Source: Rhodococcus sp. 06-462-5
GTDB lineage: Bacteria; Actinomycetota; Actinomycetes; Mycobacteriales; Mycobacteriaceae
Assembly: GCF_002258315.1 (NCBI RefSeq)
Contig: NZ_NOYD01000013.1
Location: 372,001-436,000 of the forward strand
Direction: 5' to 3'
Length of the DNA: 64,000 nucleotides
The notes under the pieces are model-generated. The model saw only the letters and a list, made by a program, of their open reading frames with translations, did no database searches and was not told where the DNA came from. Every line of letters begins with the position of its first letter. The first letter of the stretch is position 1. Shown here piece by piece: positions 28,062-36,674 of the stretch. The position numbers and the translations under genes were made by a program.

Positions 28062-28874
28062 GTGATCGACGCACTTCGACCTGCAGCGGCGGGCACCTGG
28101 ACGGTGCTCGCCCTGCAGTATGCCAGTCGAACGGCATTGCGCAGCAAACTCTTTCATCAGCGCGACGAACGCAGTACCGAAAGCCAGACGGTGGCCTACT
28201 ACGTGTGGCTCGCCCTCTCGAAAACCCGCACGGTGCTGATCGACGCCGGAATTTCCGCTGCCACAGCAGAATCTATCGACGGGCTCGACTATCACGGGTC
28301 ACCCATCGACCTGCTCGGCGAACTCGGCCTCACACCGGACGACATCGACACCTGCATCCTGACCCACCTGCACTACGACCACACCGGGGTCGTCGCGGAG
28401 CTCCCGATCGCGCGATACGTGGTGCAGCGCACAGAACTCGAGTACTGGACCGGACCGTGGGCCGCCCGCATCACCCGAGAACAATGGTTGCACTCGCGAG
28501 CCGACACCGAACACATCGAAACCGCCGATCGCGGGGATCGACTCGACCTCGTCGACGGCGATCACGAGCTGTTCCCGGGGCTGTCCGTGCACGCCGTCGG
28601 CGGACACACCGCAGGCATGCAGGTGGTCAGAGCGAACACCGAACGCGGCCCCGTGGTGTTGGCCTCCGACGCCAGTCATTTCTACGAGAACTTCGAGGAC
28701 GACAGCCCGTTCGCGATCCTGCACGCGTTGCCGGACATGTACGGGGCCTTCGACCGCATCCGAGAGCTCGCCGCCGGCACCGGCACCGTCGTACCCGGCC
28801 ACGACCCCCTGGTTCGGCTCCGATTCCCCGCCGTGACCGACGTCCCCGGCGCGCACGCCGTGATCATCGGCTGA
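28062..28874 (+). CDS. Metallo-beta-lactamase-fold hydrolase, AHL-lactonase-like
   Basis: 270-residue MBL-fold protein. The metal-binding signature HLHYDHTG is intact, followed by a His in AVGGHTAGMQ, an Asp in LASDASHFYENF and a His in VVPGHDPL. This layout resembles the N-acyl homoserine lactonase family. GTG 28062 is chosen: it lies nine bases after the transporter stop, while longer frames lie inside the transporter gene. It is the last gene of the transporter unit, before a strong terminator. In this locus it may hydrolyse a lactone or ester of quinate/shikimate rather than a signal molecule; that is a hypothesis. Confidence 0.82.
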   Translation: MIDALRPAAAGTWTVLALQYASRTALRSKLFHQRDERSTESQTVAYYVWLALSKTRTVLIDAGISAATAESIDGLDYHGSPIDLLGELGLTPDDIDTCILTHLHYDHTGVVAELPIARYVVQRTELEYWTGPWAARITREQWLHSRADTEHIETADRGDRLDLVDGDHELFPGLSVHAVGGHTAGMQVVRANTERGPVVLASDASHFYENFEDDSPFAILHALPDMYGAFDRIRELAAGTGTVVPGHDPLVRLRFPAVTDVPGAHAVIIG

Positions 28875-28884
28875 ACACAGCGCG

Positions 28885-28929
28885 AACGACGAATCCCCGA
28901 CCTCGCGATGAGGTCGGGGATTCGTCGTT
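28885..28929. terminator. Bidirectional terminator, 19-bp perfect stem
   Basis: AACGACGAATCCCCGACCT (28885-28903) pairs perfectly with 28911-28929 across a 7-base loop. It separates the convergent hydrolase and clpX genes and can serve both strands (AA at one end, TT at the other). Confidence 0.85.
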
Positions 28930-28953
28930 GTTCAGCAGCTCGGCCGGCGCGTG

Positions 28954-30234
28954 TCAGGCGGACTTGTCGCGGCGCTCCGGACGCTCGGGCTTGCGCGGCA
29001 CGATGGTCGGCAGCACGTTGTCGTTGACGGTCTCGGCAGTCACGACGACCTTCTCCACGTCGTCGCGGCTCGGGATGTCGTACATCACCGGAAGCAGAAC
29101 TTCCTCCATGATGGCGCGCAGTCCACGAGCACCGGTTCCACGGAGAATGGCCTGGTCGGCGATTGCTTCGAGGGCCTCGGTGGTGAACTCGAGCTCGACG
29201 CCGTCCATGTCGAACAACCGGCGGTACTGCTTGACCAGCGCGTTCTTCGGCTCGGACAAAATCGTCACGAGCGATTCCTTGTCCAGGTTCGTCACCGACG
29301 CGATCATCGGCAGTCGACCGATGAACTCGGGAATCAGACCGAACTTGATCAGATCCTCCGGCATCACCTCGGCGAAGTGATCCTGCGTGTCGATCTCGGC
29401 CTTGGAGCGAACCTCGGCCCCGAATCCGAGCCCGCGCTTGCCGACCCGATCGGAGACGATCTTCTCGAGTCCGGCGAATGCACCGGCAACGATGAAGAGC
29501 ACGTTCGTGGTGTCGATCTGGATGAACTCCTGATGCGGATGCTTGCGACCACCCTGCGGCGGCACGCTGGCCTGAGTTCCTTCCAGAATCTTGAGCAGCG
29601 CCTGCTGCACGCCTTCACCGGACACATCACGCGTGATCGACGGGTTCTCGCTCTTGCGAGCGATCTTGTCGACCTCGTCGATGTAGATGATGCCGGTCTC
29701 GGCGCGCTTGACGTCGTAGTCCGCTGCCTGGATCAGTTTGAGCAGGATGTTCTCGACATCCTCGCCCACGTAGCCGGCCTCGGTGAGGGCGGTGGCGTCG
29801 GCGATGGCGAAGGGCACGTTGAGCATCTTGGCCAGCGTCTGCGCGAGATACGTCTTTCCGCACCCCGTCGGTCCGAGCATCAGGATGTTCGACTTCGCCA
29901 GTTCGACGGATTCGCCTCGCACGTCGCGCGCCTTGTCACCGGCCTGGATGCGCTTGTAGTGGTTGTAGACCGCAACGGCCAACGTGCGCTTGGCAGCGTC
30001 CTGGCCGATCACGTAGTTCTCGAGAAAGTCCTTGATCTCGGAGGGCTTGGGCAGGTCGTCGAGCTTGACTTCGCTCGATTCGGCCAATTCCTCTTCGATG
30101 ATCTCGTTGCACAGGTCGATGCACTCGTCGCAGATGTACACCCCTGGTCCAGCGATGAGCTTCTTGACCTGCTTCTGGCTCTTGCCGCAGAAGGAGCACT
30201 TCAGCAGATCGCCACCGTCACCGATGCGTGCCAT
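28954..30234 (-). CDS. clpX: ATP-dependent Clp protease ATP-binding subunit ClpX
   Basis: 426-residue AAA+ unfoldase that feeds substrates to ClpP1P2. The N-terminal zinc domain has CSFCGKSQ and [10 protein letters not shown]. Walker A is [11 protein letters not shown] and Walker [12 protein letters not shown]. The IGF-type ClpP-docking loop region and sensor-2 ([10 protein letters not shown]) are present. ATG 30234 begins the conserved [12 protein letters not shown]. The longer upstream frame is not family-like. It is 296 bases downstream of clpP2, so it may have its own promoter. Confidence 0.97.
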   Translation of the reverse strand: MARIGDGGDLLKCSFCGKSQKQVKKLIAGPGVYICDECIDLCNEIIEEELAESSEVKLDDLPKPSEIKDFLENYVIGQDAAKRTLAVAVYNHYKRIQAGDKARDVRGESVELAKSNILMLGPTGCGKTYLAQTLAKMLNVPFAIADATALTEAGYVGEDVENILLKLIQAADYDVKRAETGIIYIDEVDKIARKSENPSITRDVSGEGVQQALLKILEGTQASVPPQGGRKHPHQEFIQIDTTNVLFIVAGAFAGLEKIVSDRVGKRGLGFGAEVRSKAEIDTQDHFAEVMPEDLIKFGLIPEFIGRLPMIASVTNLDKESLVTILSEPKNALVKQYRRLFDMDGVELEFTTEALEAIADQAILRGTGARGLRAIMEEVLLPVMYDIPSRDDVEKVVVTAETVNDNVLPTIVPRKPERPERRDKSA

Positions 30235-30366
30235 TCGGAGGTTCCTACTTCCTTGTCCGCGTACGACCCACGCCGACCGGGTGTGGCCGAAACCTTCGTG
30301 GGCTACTTCTCGGTCTGTCGTCATGCCGACTTCGGTCGACCGAGTTCTTGGATGCGACGGTACCCG

Positions 30367-30379
30367 TGTTCGCCGAACA
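30367..30379. promoter_or_regulatory. Palindrome in clpP2-clpX spacer
   Basis: TGTTCGCCGAACA is a perfect 13-base palindrome about 130 bases upstream of clpX in the 296-base spacer (30235-30530). The Clp regulator ClgR is a possible reader, but the match to its published consensus as I recall it is not clear. It is not an SOS box, whose arms are in the opposite order. Confidence 0.3.
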
Positions 30380-30530
30380 TGGGCGGGTTGTTTCCGGTGA
30401 TTCGCCACCCGATTTCACCGAATGGAGCATTCGGGTCGTCGATCGCGACCGCCGGGCGGAGTTTCACACTCACGCCCGGCGTCGGAATCTTCTGCCGGAC
30501 CTTTCGGTCCGACCGGTGGTACTCGCTCTC

Positions 30531-31172
30531 CTACTTCTGAGCAGAGAGCTTGCGGTACTCGAACACGGTGTCGATGATCCCGTAGTCCTTGGCCTGTTCC
30601 GCGGTGAGGATCTTGTCGCGATCGGTGTCCTTACGGATGACGTCGGGATCCTTACCGGTGTGGCGGCCGAGGGTGGTCTCCATGAGTCGACGCATGCGCT
30701 CGATCTCGGCGGCCTGGATCTCCAGGTCGGACACCTGGCCCTGGATGCCACCGCTCGAGGGCTGATGAATCAGCACGCGCGCGTTGGGCAGCGCCGCACG
30801 CTTACCGGGAGTACCGGCGGCGAGCAGGACGGCCGCGGCCGACGCGGCCTGGCCGAGGCAGACGGTCGCAACATCGGCGCGGACGTACTGCATCGTGTCG
30901 TAGATCGCCATCAGCGAGGTGAACGAGCCACCGGGCGAGTTGATGTACATCGTGATGTCTCGATCGGGGTCGAGGCCCTCGAGCACCAGCAGCTGCGCCA
31001 TGACGTCGTTGGCGGACGCGTCGTCGACCTGGACGCCGAGGAAGATGATGCGCTCCTCGAACAGCTTGTTGTACGGGTTCGATTCCTTCACGCCGTAGCT
31101 GGAGTGCTCGACGAAGGAGGGCAGGATGTATCGGGAGGACGGCAGCTGATTGGGGTCGAACAGGTTTGTCAT
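30531..31172 (-). CDS. clpP2: ATP-dependent Clp protease proteolytic subunit ClpP2
   Basis: 213-residue serine protease subunit forming a mixed ClpP1P2 tetradecamer, as in mycobacteria. The catalytic triad is Ser111 in GQAASAAAV, His136 in VLIHQPSSG and an Asp in the [13 protein letters not shown] region. The N-terminal [14 protein letters not shown] is typical for ClpP2. It follows clpP1 by 47 bases, so they are cotranscribed. Confidence 0.97.
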   Translation of the reverse strand: MTNLFDPNQLPSSRYILPSFVEHSSYGVKESNPYNKLFEERIIFLGVQVDDASANDVMAQLLVLEGLDPDRDITMYINSPGGSFTSLMAIYDTMQYVRADVATVCLGQAASAAAVLLAAGTPGKRAALPNARVLIHQPSSGGIQGQVSDLEIQAAEIERMRRLMETTLGRHTGKDPDVIRKDTDRDKILTAEQAKDYGIIDTVFEYRKLSAQK

Positions 31173-31219
31173 CGTTTCTCCAAGATGTAAGTGATCGAGG
31201 GTCGCCGGGAGCGGCCGAA

Positions 31220-31870
31220 TTACTCGCCGATTCCGCCGGCCTGCCGCGCACGGCTGACGACGTGGTCCACGAACCCGTATTCCTTGGCCGCCTGCGCCGT
31301 GAACCAGCGGTCGCGATCGGAGTCTTCGGTGATCTGCTCGACGGTCTGCCCGGTGTGCTGGGCGATGAGCTCCGCCATCTCACGCTTGGTGTGCGCGAAC
31401 TGCTCGGCCATGATGGCGATGTCGGAGGCACTGCCGCCGATGCCGGCCGAGGGCTGATGCATCATGATGCGCGCGTGCGGCAGGGCGTAGCGCTTGCCCT
31501 TGGCACCGGCCGAGAGCAGGAACTGACCCATCGAGGCAGCCAGACCCATTCCGTAGGTTGCGATGTCGCACTCGGCGAATTCCATCGTGTCGAAAATGGC
31601 CATACCCGCGGTGACCGAGCCACCGGGCGAGTTGATGTACAGCGCGATGTCGCGAGTGGGGTCCTCGGCCGAGAGCAGCAGGATCTGAGCGCACAACTTG
31701 TTGGCGATGTCGTCGTCGACCTGGGTACCGAGGAAAATGATGCGGTTTTGAAGCAGACGCTCGTACACGGAGTCGCTGAGATTCAGCCCTGCTGCAGCCG
31801 AAGTCATGACGGGACTCTGCTGGTGCGAAGCCGCCGGATTCTGAACAGTCACGGTACCTGCCTTTTCCAT
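31220..31870 (-). CDS. clpP1: ATP-dependent Clp protease proteolytic subunit ClpP1
   Basis: 216-residue partner of ClpP2. The triad is Ser113 in [10 protein letters not shown], His138 in IMMHQPSAG and an Asp in the DSDRDRWF region. The start is uncertain. The ATG at 31870 has no good ribosome binding site, whereas the GTG at 31852 has AAGGCAGG about six bases upstream and would give a 210-residue protein. The extra N-terminal residues are not conserved in ClpP and would be processed or disordered. A hairpin terminator separates it from tig, so clpP1P2 should have their own promoter within 31871-31907. Confidence 0.95.
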   Translation of the reverse strand: MEKAGTVTVQNPAASHQQSPVMTSAAAGLNLSDSVYERLLQNRIIFLGTQVDDDIANKLCAQILLLSAEDPTRDIALYINSPGGSVTAGMAIFDTMEFAECDIATYGMGLAASMGQFLLSAGAKGKRYALPHARIMMHQPSAGIGGSASDIAIMAEQFAHTKREMAELIAQHTGQTVEQITEDSDRDRWFTAQAAKEYGFVDHVVSRARQAGGIGE

Positions 31871-31907
31871 AACAAATCGTTGGTTCCTGACACAGACACT
31901 AACGAAA

Positions 31908-31939
31908 GACGGCGGCTCCGGAGTCCCGGAACCGCCGTC
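31908..31939 (-). terminator. tig terminator hairpin
   Basis: A 14-bp stem (31908-31921 with 31926-31939, one G-U pair on the transcript) with a 4-base loop lies just after the tig stop and is followed by TTTCG on the minus strand. It should at least attenuate read-through from tig into clpP1. Confidence 0.7.
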
Positions 31940-31953
31940 GTTCGCTGTGAGCG

Positions 31954-33333
31954 TTACTTCTCTTGTTCGCCCTCGGAAGAATCTGCTGCTTCGACCTCGT
32001 CGGGAGCATCGGCGGGGCTGCCGAACAGCTCTGCGGTGTCGACGCTCGCGCCGGTGGTGTCGGTCACGGTGACGCGCTCGACGACCGAAGCCAGCGCCTT
32101 ACCGCGCTTGACATCGGCGAACACGGCACCGAGCTGGTTGGCCTGCTGCACCTGCTGAATGAACTGCTCGGGCGGCATGCCGTAGCGCTGCGCCTGGAAG
32201 ATGATCCGTTCGGTGAGCTCTTCCTGCCCGACCTGAGTGTTCTCTGCTTCGGCGATCGCATCGAGAAGGAGCTGGGTACGCACCGACTTCTCGGCACCTT
32301 CCTTGACGTCCTTGTCGAATTCCTCGCGGCTCGAACCCTGCGACTCGAGCAGCTCGGCGAGTGCTTCCTCGTTGTGGTCGAGGCCGTGGATGGCCTCGTG
32401 CACCTGGGAGTCGACCTCGGCCTTGACGACGGCCTCGGGAGCCGGAATCTCGAGGGTCTCGAGCAGCGTCTCGAGCACCTTGTCGCGAATCTGACCGGCC
32501 TGCTCGACCTTCGCGACGCGCTCGACGCGGGTCTTCAGGTCGGCGAGCAACTCGTCGAACGTGTCGAACTCGCTGGCCAGCTGCGCGAACTCGTCGTCGG
32601 CCTCGGGCAGCTCGCGCTCCTTGACGGAGACGACCTTGACCGTGACGACGGCTTCCTTGCCTGCGTACTCACCGGCGACGAGCGTGGAGGTGAACTCCTT
32701 CGACTCGTCCGCGGAGACGCCGATGATCGCGTCGTCGAGTCCCTCGATGAGCTGGCCGGAGCCGACCTCGTGGGACAGTCCGCTCGCGGTTGCCTCTTCG
32801 ACGTTCTCGCCGTCGACGGTGGCCGAGAGGTCGATCGAGACGAAGTCGCCCGACTGAACGGGACGATCGACACCGGTCAGGGTGCCGAAACGCTGGCGCA
32901 GCGACTGCAGCTGCTCGTCGACGGCCTCGTCCTTGATCTCGAGCGGATCGACGACGACGCTGATGGTCGAGTAGTCGGGCAGGTCGATCTCGGGGCGGAC
33001 GTCGACCTCGGCGGTGAACGTGAGCTCGGTGCCGTCCTCGATCTTGGTGATCTCGATCTCGGGCTGGCCGATGACCTTGACCTTCTCGTTGGTCACGGCC
33101 TCGGAGTAGCGAGCGGGAAGAGCGTCGTTGACGACCTGCTCGAGAACCGCACCACGGCCGACGCGAGCCTCGAGCAACTTGGCCGGAGCCTTGCCGGGAC
33201 GGAAGCCGGGGAGGCGGATCTGCTGAGCCAAAGCCTTGTACGCGCGGTCGAAATCAGGCTTGAGCTCCTCGAAGGGCACCTCAACGTTGATACGGACTCG
33301 CGTCGGGCTCAGCTGCTCGACGGTGCTCTTCAC
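31954..33333 (-). CDS. tig: Trigger factor chaperone
   Basis: 459-residue ribosome-associated chaperone and peptidyl-prolyl isomerase. The N-terminal ribosome-binding domain has the signature [14 protein letters not shown] (GFRxGKxP). The FKBP-like domain spans about residues 160-245 ([28 protein letters not shown]). The helical C-terminal domain follows, ending in an acidic tail ([16 protein letters not shown]). GTG 33333 has AAGGAG eight bases upstream. It precedes clpP1P2 as in other actinobacteria. Confidence 0.97.
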   Translation of the reverse strand: MKSTVEQLSPTRVRINVEVPFEELKPDFDRAYKALAQQIRLPGFRPGKAPAKLLEARVGRGAVLEQVVNDALPARYSEAVTNEKVKVIGQPEIEITKIEDGTELTFTAEVDVRPEIDLPDYSTISVVVDPLEIKDEAVDEQLQSLRQRFGTLTGVDRPVQSGDFVSIDLSATVDGENVEEATASGLSHEVGSGQLIEGLDDAIIGVSADESKEFTSTLVAGEYAGKEAVVTVKVVSVKERELPEADDEFAQLASEFDTFDELLADLKTRVERVAKVEQAGQIRDKVLETLLETLEIPAPEAVVKAEVDSQVHEAIHGLDHNEEALAELLESQGSSREEFDKDVKEGAEKSVRTQLLLDAIAEAENTQVGQEELTERIIFQAQRYGMPPEQFIQQVQQANQLGAVFADVKRGKALASVVERVTVTDTTGASVDTAELFGSPADAPDEVEAADSSEGEQEK

Positions 33334-33446
33334 GGGACATGCTCCTTCTGGTAATTCTTGCTTGCTGGTGGCGCTTACGGTGCTGGCTTGCGGTCTTACC
33401 TCGCTCGCCGCGAAACACGGCGAACCGTGCCTGCGGCCCTCATTTG

Positions 33447-33520
33447 TCGGGGTGACAGGAATTGAACCTGCGACCCTCCGCTCCCAAAGCGGATGCGCTA
33501 CCAAGCTGCGCCACACCCCG
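33447..33520 (-). tRNA. tRNA-Pro (TGG)
   Basis: Cloverleaf on the minus strand: acceptor CGGGGTG pairs with CACCCCG, and the T-arm is GGTTCAATTCC. The anticodon loop TTTGGGA gives anticodon TGG. No CCA is encoded; the discriminator base is A. Confidence 0.95.
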
Positions 33521-33690
33521 TCGTACCCACACCATTGAACAGCAACCGATAGTAGCCCCTCATCGGCGCCCCACCGATGTCGTTCGGACGAACCCGGCGC
33601 GGCATGCCGGTTTGGAATCCGGCAGCGGCTTTGGGTACAGTCTTGAAACGCAGGCGACGGAACTGGCGATCCCACGACTGTTGTTTGCAC

Positions 33691-33764
33691 GCCGATGTAG
33701 CTCAATGGTAGAGCCCCTGTCTTCCAAACAGGCTACGCGAGTTCGATTCTCGTCATCGGCTCCA
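33691..33764 (+). tRNA. tRNA-Gly (TCC)
   Basis: Acceptor GCCGATG pairs with CATCGGC. The anticodon stem CCTGT/ACAGG encloses CTTCCAA, giving anticodon TCC. T73 and an encoded CCA (33762-33764) follow. A strong terminator starts four bases downstream. Confidence 0.95.
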
Positions 33765-33767
33765 TCG

Positions 33768-33798
33768 AAAAGCCCCGCACTCTCGGTGCGGGGCTTTT
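33768..33798 (+). terminator. Rho-independent terminator of tRNA-Gly
   Basis: AAAAGCCCCGCAC (33768-33780) pairs with GTGCGGGGCTTTT (33786-33798) across TCTCG, ending in a T-run. Confidence 0.85.
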
Positions 33799-33873
33799 TC
33801 GTGTCCGCGTACCCTGGACGGTGTCCGAATTGTCCGTACGAACCGGGCATGCACCGTCGGCGGAAGGTCCGCA

Positions 33874-34662
33874 GTGGAAATCGTCCTGATCATCCTCGTC
33901 ATCGCCGCAGTGGCCCTGTTGGTGCTGCGCAGCAAGAAGAACTCTGCCGCGGCGGCCGAAACCGCGCTGGCCGACGCCAAGGCCGATGCCCGGCAGTCGA
34001 TCGAACGCCTCGGCGGTCAGGTCTACAACCTGATCGGCACCGACACACCGTCCAAGCAGGCCCTGGCCGACGCATCCGAACGCAACATCGCCGCCGGGTC
34101 GCAGATCGACCAGGCCACTACCCCCGAACAGGCCCGACTGGCCAAGCAGACAGCGCTCGAGGGGCTCTACTACATCCGTGCCGCGCGCCTGGCGATGGGC
34201 ATGGACCCGGGCCCGGAGGTCCAGGGCATCGACGGCCAGCAGCAGGCGGGTCGAGTCACCGAGGATCGCAAGGTCGATTTCGAGGGCCGTGAGATCGCGG
34301 CATCACCGGATCCGTCCGATCGCACCCCGAACTACTACCCCGGTGGCCGAGTCGCGGGTCGTCCGGTACCCGCGGGCTGGTACTCCGAGCCGTGGTGGCG
34401 GCCGGCCCTGGTGGCAGGTGCATGGGGAATGGGTTCGATGTTCCTGTTCTCCGCCATGTTCTCCGGCATGGCCGGGGTTCCGGAAGAGACTGCGGCAGGC
34501 GAAGACATGGGGGCCGACGGTTCCGACGGGGGCAGCGGTGACGACTACAACGGCGGGGACTCCGGCGGCGACACGGAATACGGTGCCATGGACGACGGCG
34601 GCGGGGGGATGTTCGACGGCGGAGGCGACTTCGGTGGTGGAGGCGACTTCGGCGGGTTCTAG
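33874..34662 (+). CDS. Membrane-anchored protein with Gly/Asp-rich tail, unknown function
   Basis: 262 residues, no function recognised. An N-terminal transmembrane segment (EIVLIILVIAAVALLVLRSKK) is followed by an Ala-rich helical region (about 24-115). A Pro-rich stretch contains PNYYPGGRV and GWYSEPWWRP. A second hydrophobic segment is at about residues 175-200 (VAGAWGMGSMFLFSAMF). The last ~60 residues are almost only Gly, Asp and Ser, ending GGGDFGGF. Such tails also occur on TPM-domain membrane proteins, but the domain itself is not evident. GTG 33874 has GGAAGG at good distance. It overlaps nei2 convergently by four bases. Confidence 0.8.
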   Translation: MEIVLIILVIAAVALLVLRSKKNSAAAAETALADAKADARQSIERLGGQVYNLIGTDTPSKQALADASERNIAAGSQIDQATTPEQARLAKQTALEGLYYIRAARLAMGMDPGPEVQGIDGQQQAGRVTEDRKVDFEGREIAASPDPSDRTPNYYPGGRVAGRPVPAGWYSEPWWRPALVAGAWGMGSMFLFSAMFSGMAGVPEETAAGEDMGADGSDGGSGDDYNGGDSGGDTEYGAMDDGGGGMFDGGGDFGGGGDFGGF

Positions 34663-35453
34663 GTCGCCTGACAGACCGGGCACCAGAACAGGTTTCGAGC
34701 CTGCATCACCGAGTGCAGGACCTCGGCTCCGCACACCCGGCAGGGATATCCCTGTCTGCGGTAGACGTACGAGCGTGGTCGGCGGGCACCGTAGGTGTCG
34801 CCGTGGTCGTCCTCGGGTCGGATGGTGATGATGCGACCGCGTCGGACACCGATCTTCATCAGTTCGACGAGGTCGAACCAGATCGCGTCCCACTCGGACC
34901 GGTCGAGGTCCTTGCCCGGTCGCATGGGGTTGATCTCGTGCCGGAACAGGATCTCGGCGCGGTAGACGTTTCCGACGCCCGCGAGCACCTTCTGATCCAT
35001 CAGCAACGTACCGATTGCCGTGCGCGACTTGGAGATTCGTGCCCAAGCCCCGTCCGGATCGGCGTCCTTACGCAGCGGATCCGGTCCCAGACGCGCCACC
35101 AGGGCGTCGACCTGCTCCTCGGTGTAGATCTCGCAGGCCGTGGGGCCGCGCAGGTCGGTTCCGTACTTCTCCCCCACCATGCGCAGCCGCACGGCGCCCA
35201 CCGGATCATCCAGCGGCACAGCCTGTTCGGTGAACTTCCCGTACAGGCCGAGGTGGATGTGCACGATCAGATCGGACTCGTACCGGTGCAGCAAATGCTT
35301 GCCCCAGGCCTCGGCCTTCTCGAGTACGAGACCGTCGATCAGCGCGGCACCGGAGGTGAAGCGCCCCTGCGGGCTGCTCGCCTCGACCGGTGCCCCGCCG
35401 AACCGACGTTGATGCAACCGAGCGAGTCGGTGCAGGGTGTGCCCCTCGGGCAC
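34659..35453 (-). CDS. nei2: Fpg/Nei family DNA glycosylase
   Basis: 264-residue base-excision repair glycosylase/AP lyase. The mature N-terminus after Met is PEGHTLHRLA, with catalytic Pro and Glu of the endonuclease VIII type. The helix-two-turn-helix includes LMDQKVLAGVGNVYRAE. The C-terminal zinc finger has CRVCG and CPVC. GTG 35453 abuts the rpiB stop. The rpiB-nei2 pair matches Rv2465c-Rv2464c in M. tuberculosis. Confidence 0.94.
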   Translation of the reverse strand: MPEGHTLHRLARLHQRRFGGAPVEASSPQGRFTSGAALIDGLVLEKAEAWGKHLLHRYESDLIVHIHLGLYGKFTEQAVPLDDPVGAVRLRMVGEKYGTDLRGPTACEIYTEEQVDALVARLGPDPLRKDADPDGAWARISKSRTAIGTLLMDQKVLAGVGNVYRAEILFRHEINPMRPGKDLDRSEWDAIWFDLVELMKIGVRRGRIITIRPEDDHGDTYGARRPRSYVYRRQGYPCRVCGAEVLHSVMQARNLFWCPVCQAT

Positions 35454-35933
35454 CTACTCGGGCTTTCCCGGCACGACGGGTGCCTCGCCGCTGCGCTCGT
35501 ACTCGGACAGGATGTCGATGCGGCGCTGGTGGCGCTCCTCGCCCGAGAACGGAGTACCGAGGAAGGCGTCGACGATGGCGAGGGCCTCGGGGAGGGTGTG
35601 CATGCGGCCACCGATGCCGATGAGCTGGGCGTCGTTGTGCTCGCGGGCCAGCTTCGCGGTCTCGACGCTCCACGCCAGCGCGCAGCGAGCGCCCGGCACC
35701 TTGTTGGCTGCGATCTGCTCGCCGTTTCCGGAACCGCCGAGCACCAGGCCGCGGCTACCCGGGTCGGCGACGACGCGGCGTGCTGCGTCGATGCAGAATG
35801 CCGGGTAGTCGTCGACGGGGTCGTAGTCGAACGCACCGCAGTCGACGGGCTCGTGCCCGGTTGCCGTCAGGTGTTCGATGATCTGATTCTTGAACTCGAG
35901 GCCGGCGTGGTCGGCACCCAGGTATACGCGCAT
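35454..35933 (-). CDS. rpiB: Ribose-5-phosphate isomerase B
   Basis: 159-residue isomerase of the pentose phosphate pathway. RVYLGADHAGLEFK and GGSGNGEQIAANKV are nearly as in the mycobacterial enzyme. The catalytic Cys of E. coli-type RpiB is replaced in the GGSGNGE loop, and an acidic residue acts instead in actinobacterial RpiB. ATG 35933 gives the family N-terminus; a longer frame starts at 36107 but runs opposite the DUF429 gene. Confidence 0.95.
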   Translation of the reverse strand: MRVYLGADHAGLEFKNQIIEHLTATGHEPVDCGAFDYDPVDDYPAFCIDAARRVVADPGSRGLVLGGSGNGEQIAANKVPGARCALAWSVETAKLAREHNDAQLIGIGGRMHTLPEALAIVDAFLGTPFSGEERHQRRIDILSEYERSGEAPVVPGKPE

Positions 35934-35949
35934 GCCTAGAGTCTGACAG

Positions 35950-36612
35950 GTGAACTCCGAAGCCGAGAAATTCGCCGGTGTGGACGGCGCGAAAGGCGCG
36001 TGGGTGGTCGCGATCGTCGCCGGGACCACGGTGACGTGGACCGAGTGCGCGTCGGTGGCCGACGTGCTCGAGGTGACACGGGACTGCGCCCGGGTAGGCG
36101 TCGACATGCCGCTGTCGTTGCCCAGACGCGGCTATCGCGTCAGCGAACTGGAGGCGAAGACGTTTCTCGGTACGGCGAGGAGTTCGATCTTTCACACGCC
36201 GGTCGTCGACGTGCTCGCCGCCGAGTCGTATCCCGAAGCGTGTGCCGTTTCTCGGCAAATCACCGGCAAGGCGATCAGCAAGCAGACGTGGCACATCCTG
36301 CCGTCGGTGAAGGCATGGCAGGCTGCGGACTTCGACCCGGACAGGTACGTCGAGGTACATCCCGAGTGCTCGTTCCGGGCCATGTCACCGACGACGACGT
36401 TCGCGTCGAAGAAGACCGGCCGAGGCGTCGGGCAGCGGTTGGCCACCCTGATGCGCTGGAAAGGACACCTCGATCTCGCGGATCTGCCGCCGGGACCCGC
36501 CGTCGACGATTTTCTCGACGCGGCTGCAGCGGCGTGGTCGGCGAGGCGATTCCACGTCGGCGAGCATCTGACGTTCGGTACCGAGGACGGCTCGGATCGG
36601 ATCGTCGCCTAG
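35950..36612 (+). CDS. DUF429 family protein, predicted RNase H-fold nuclease
   Basis: 220 residues. Family signatures are AGVDGAKGAWVVAIV at the N-terminus, VGVDMPLSLP, YVEVHPECSFRAM, and VDDFLDAAAAAWSARR near the C-terminus. The Asp and Glu residues in these motifs would form the metal site of the predicted nuclease fold. No biochemical role is known to me. GTG 35950 lies 16 bases from the divergent rpiB start. In M. tuberculosis the flanking genes are adjacent, so this is a local insertion. It ends before a 21-bp hairpin. Confidence 0.82.
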   Translation: MNSEAEKFAGVDGAKGAWVVAIVAGTTVTWTECASVADVLEVTRDCARVGVDMPLSLPRRGYRVSELEAKTFLGTARSSIFHTPVVDVLAAESYPEACAVSRQITGKAISKQTWHILPSVKAWQAADFDPDRYVEVHPECSFRAMSPTTTFASKKTGRGVGQRLATLMRWKGHLDLADLPPGPAVDDFLDAAAAAWSARRFHVGEHLTFGTEDGSDRIVA

Positions 36613-36616
36613 CGCT

Positions 36617-36664
36617 CCTCGTGCGCGGAAACTCGTACCCTGCTACGAATTTCCGCGCACGAGG
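36617..36664. terminator. Long hairpin terminator between convergent genes
   Basis: 36617-36637 (CCTCGTGCGCGGAAACTCGTA) and 36644-36664 are complementary at 20 of 21 positions around a 6-base loop. It lies between the DUF429 stop and the nitroreductase stop. There is no clear T-run on either side, so the termination role is likely but not certain. Confidence 0.65.
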
Positions 36665-36674
36665 GGCAGCGCGA

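Noticed and set aside
30367-30379. SOS (LexA) box
   Set aside because: The actinobacterial LexA box has arms GAAC...GTTC. This palindrome has them in the opposite order, with a shorter spacer.
28951-30540. 529-codon plus-strand frame opposite clpX
   Set aside because: Antisense shadow of clpX with Leu/Val/Asp/His composition and no family similarity.
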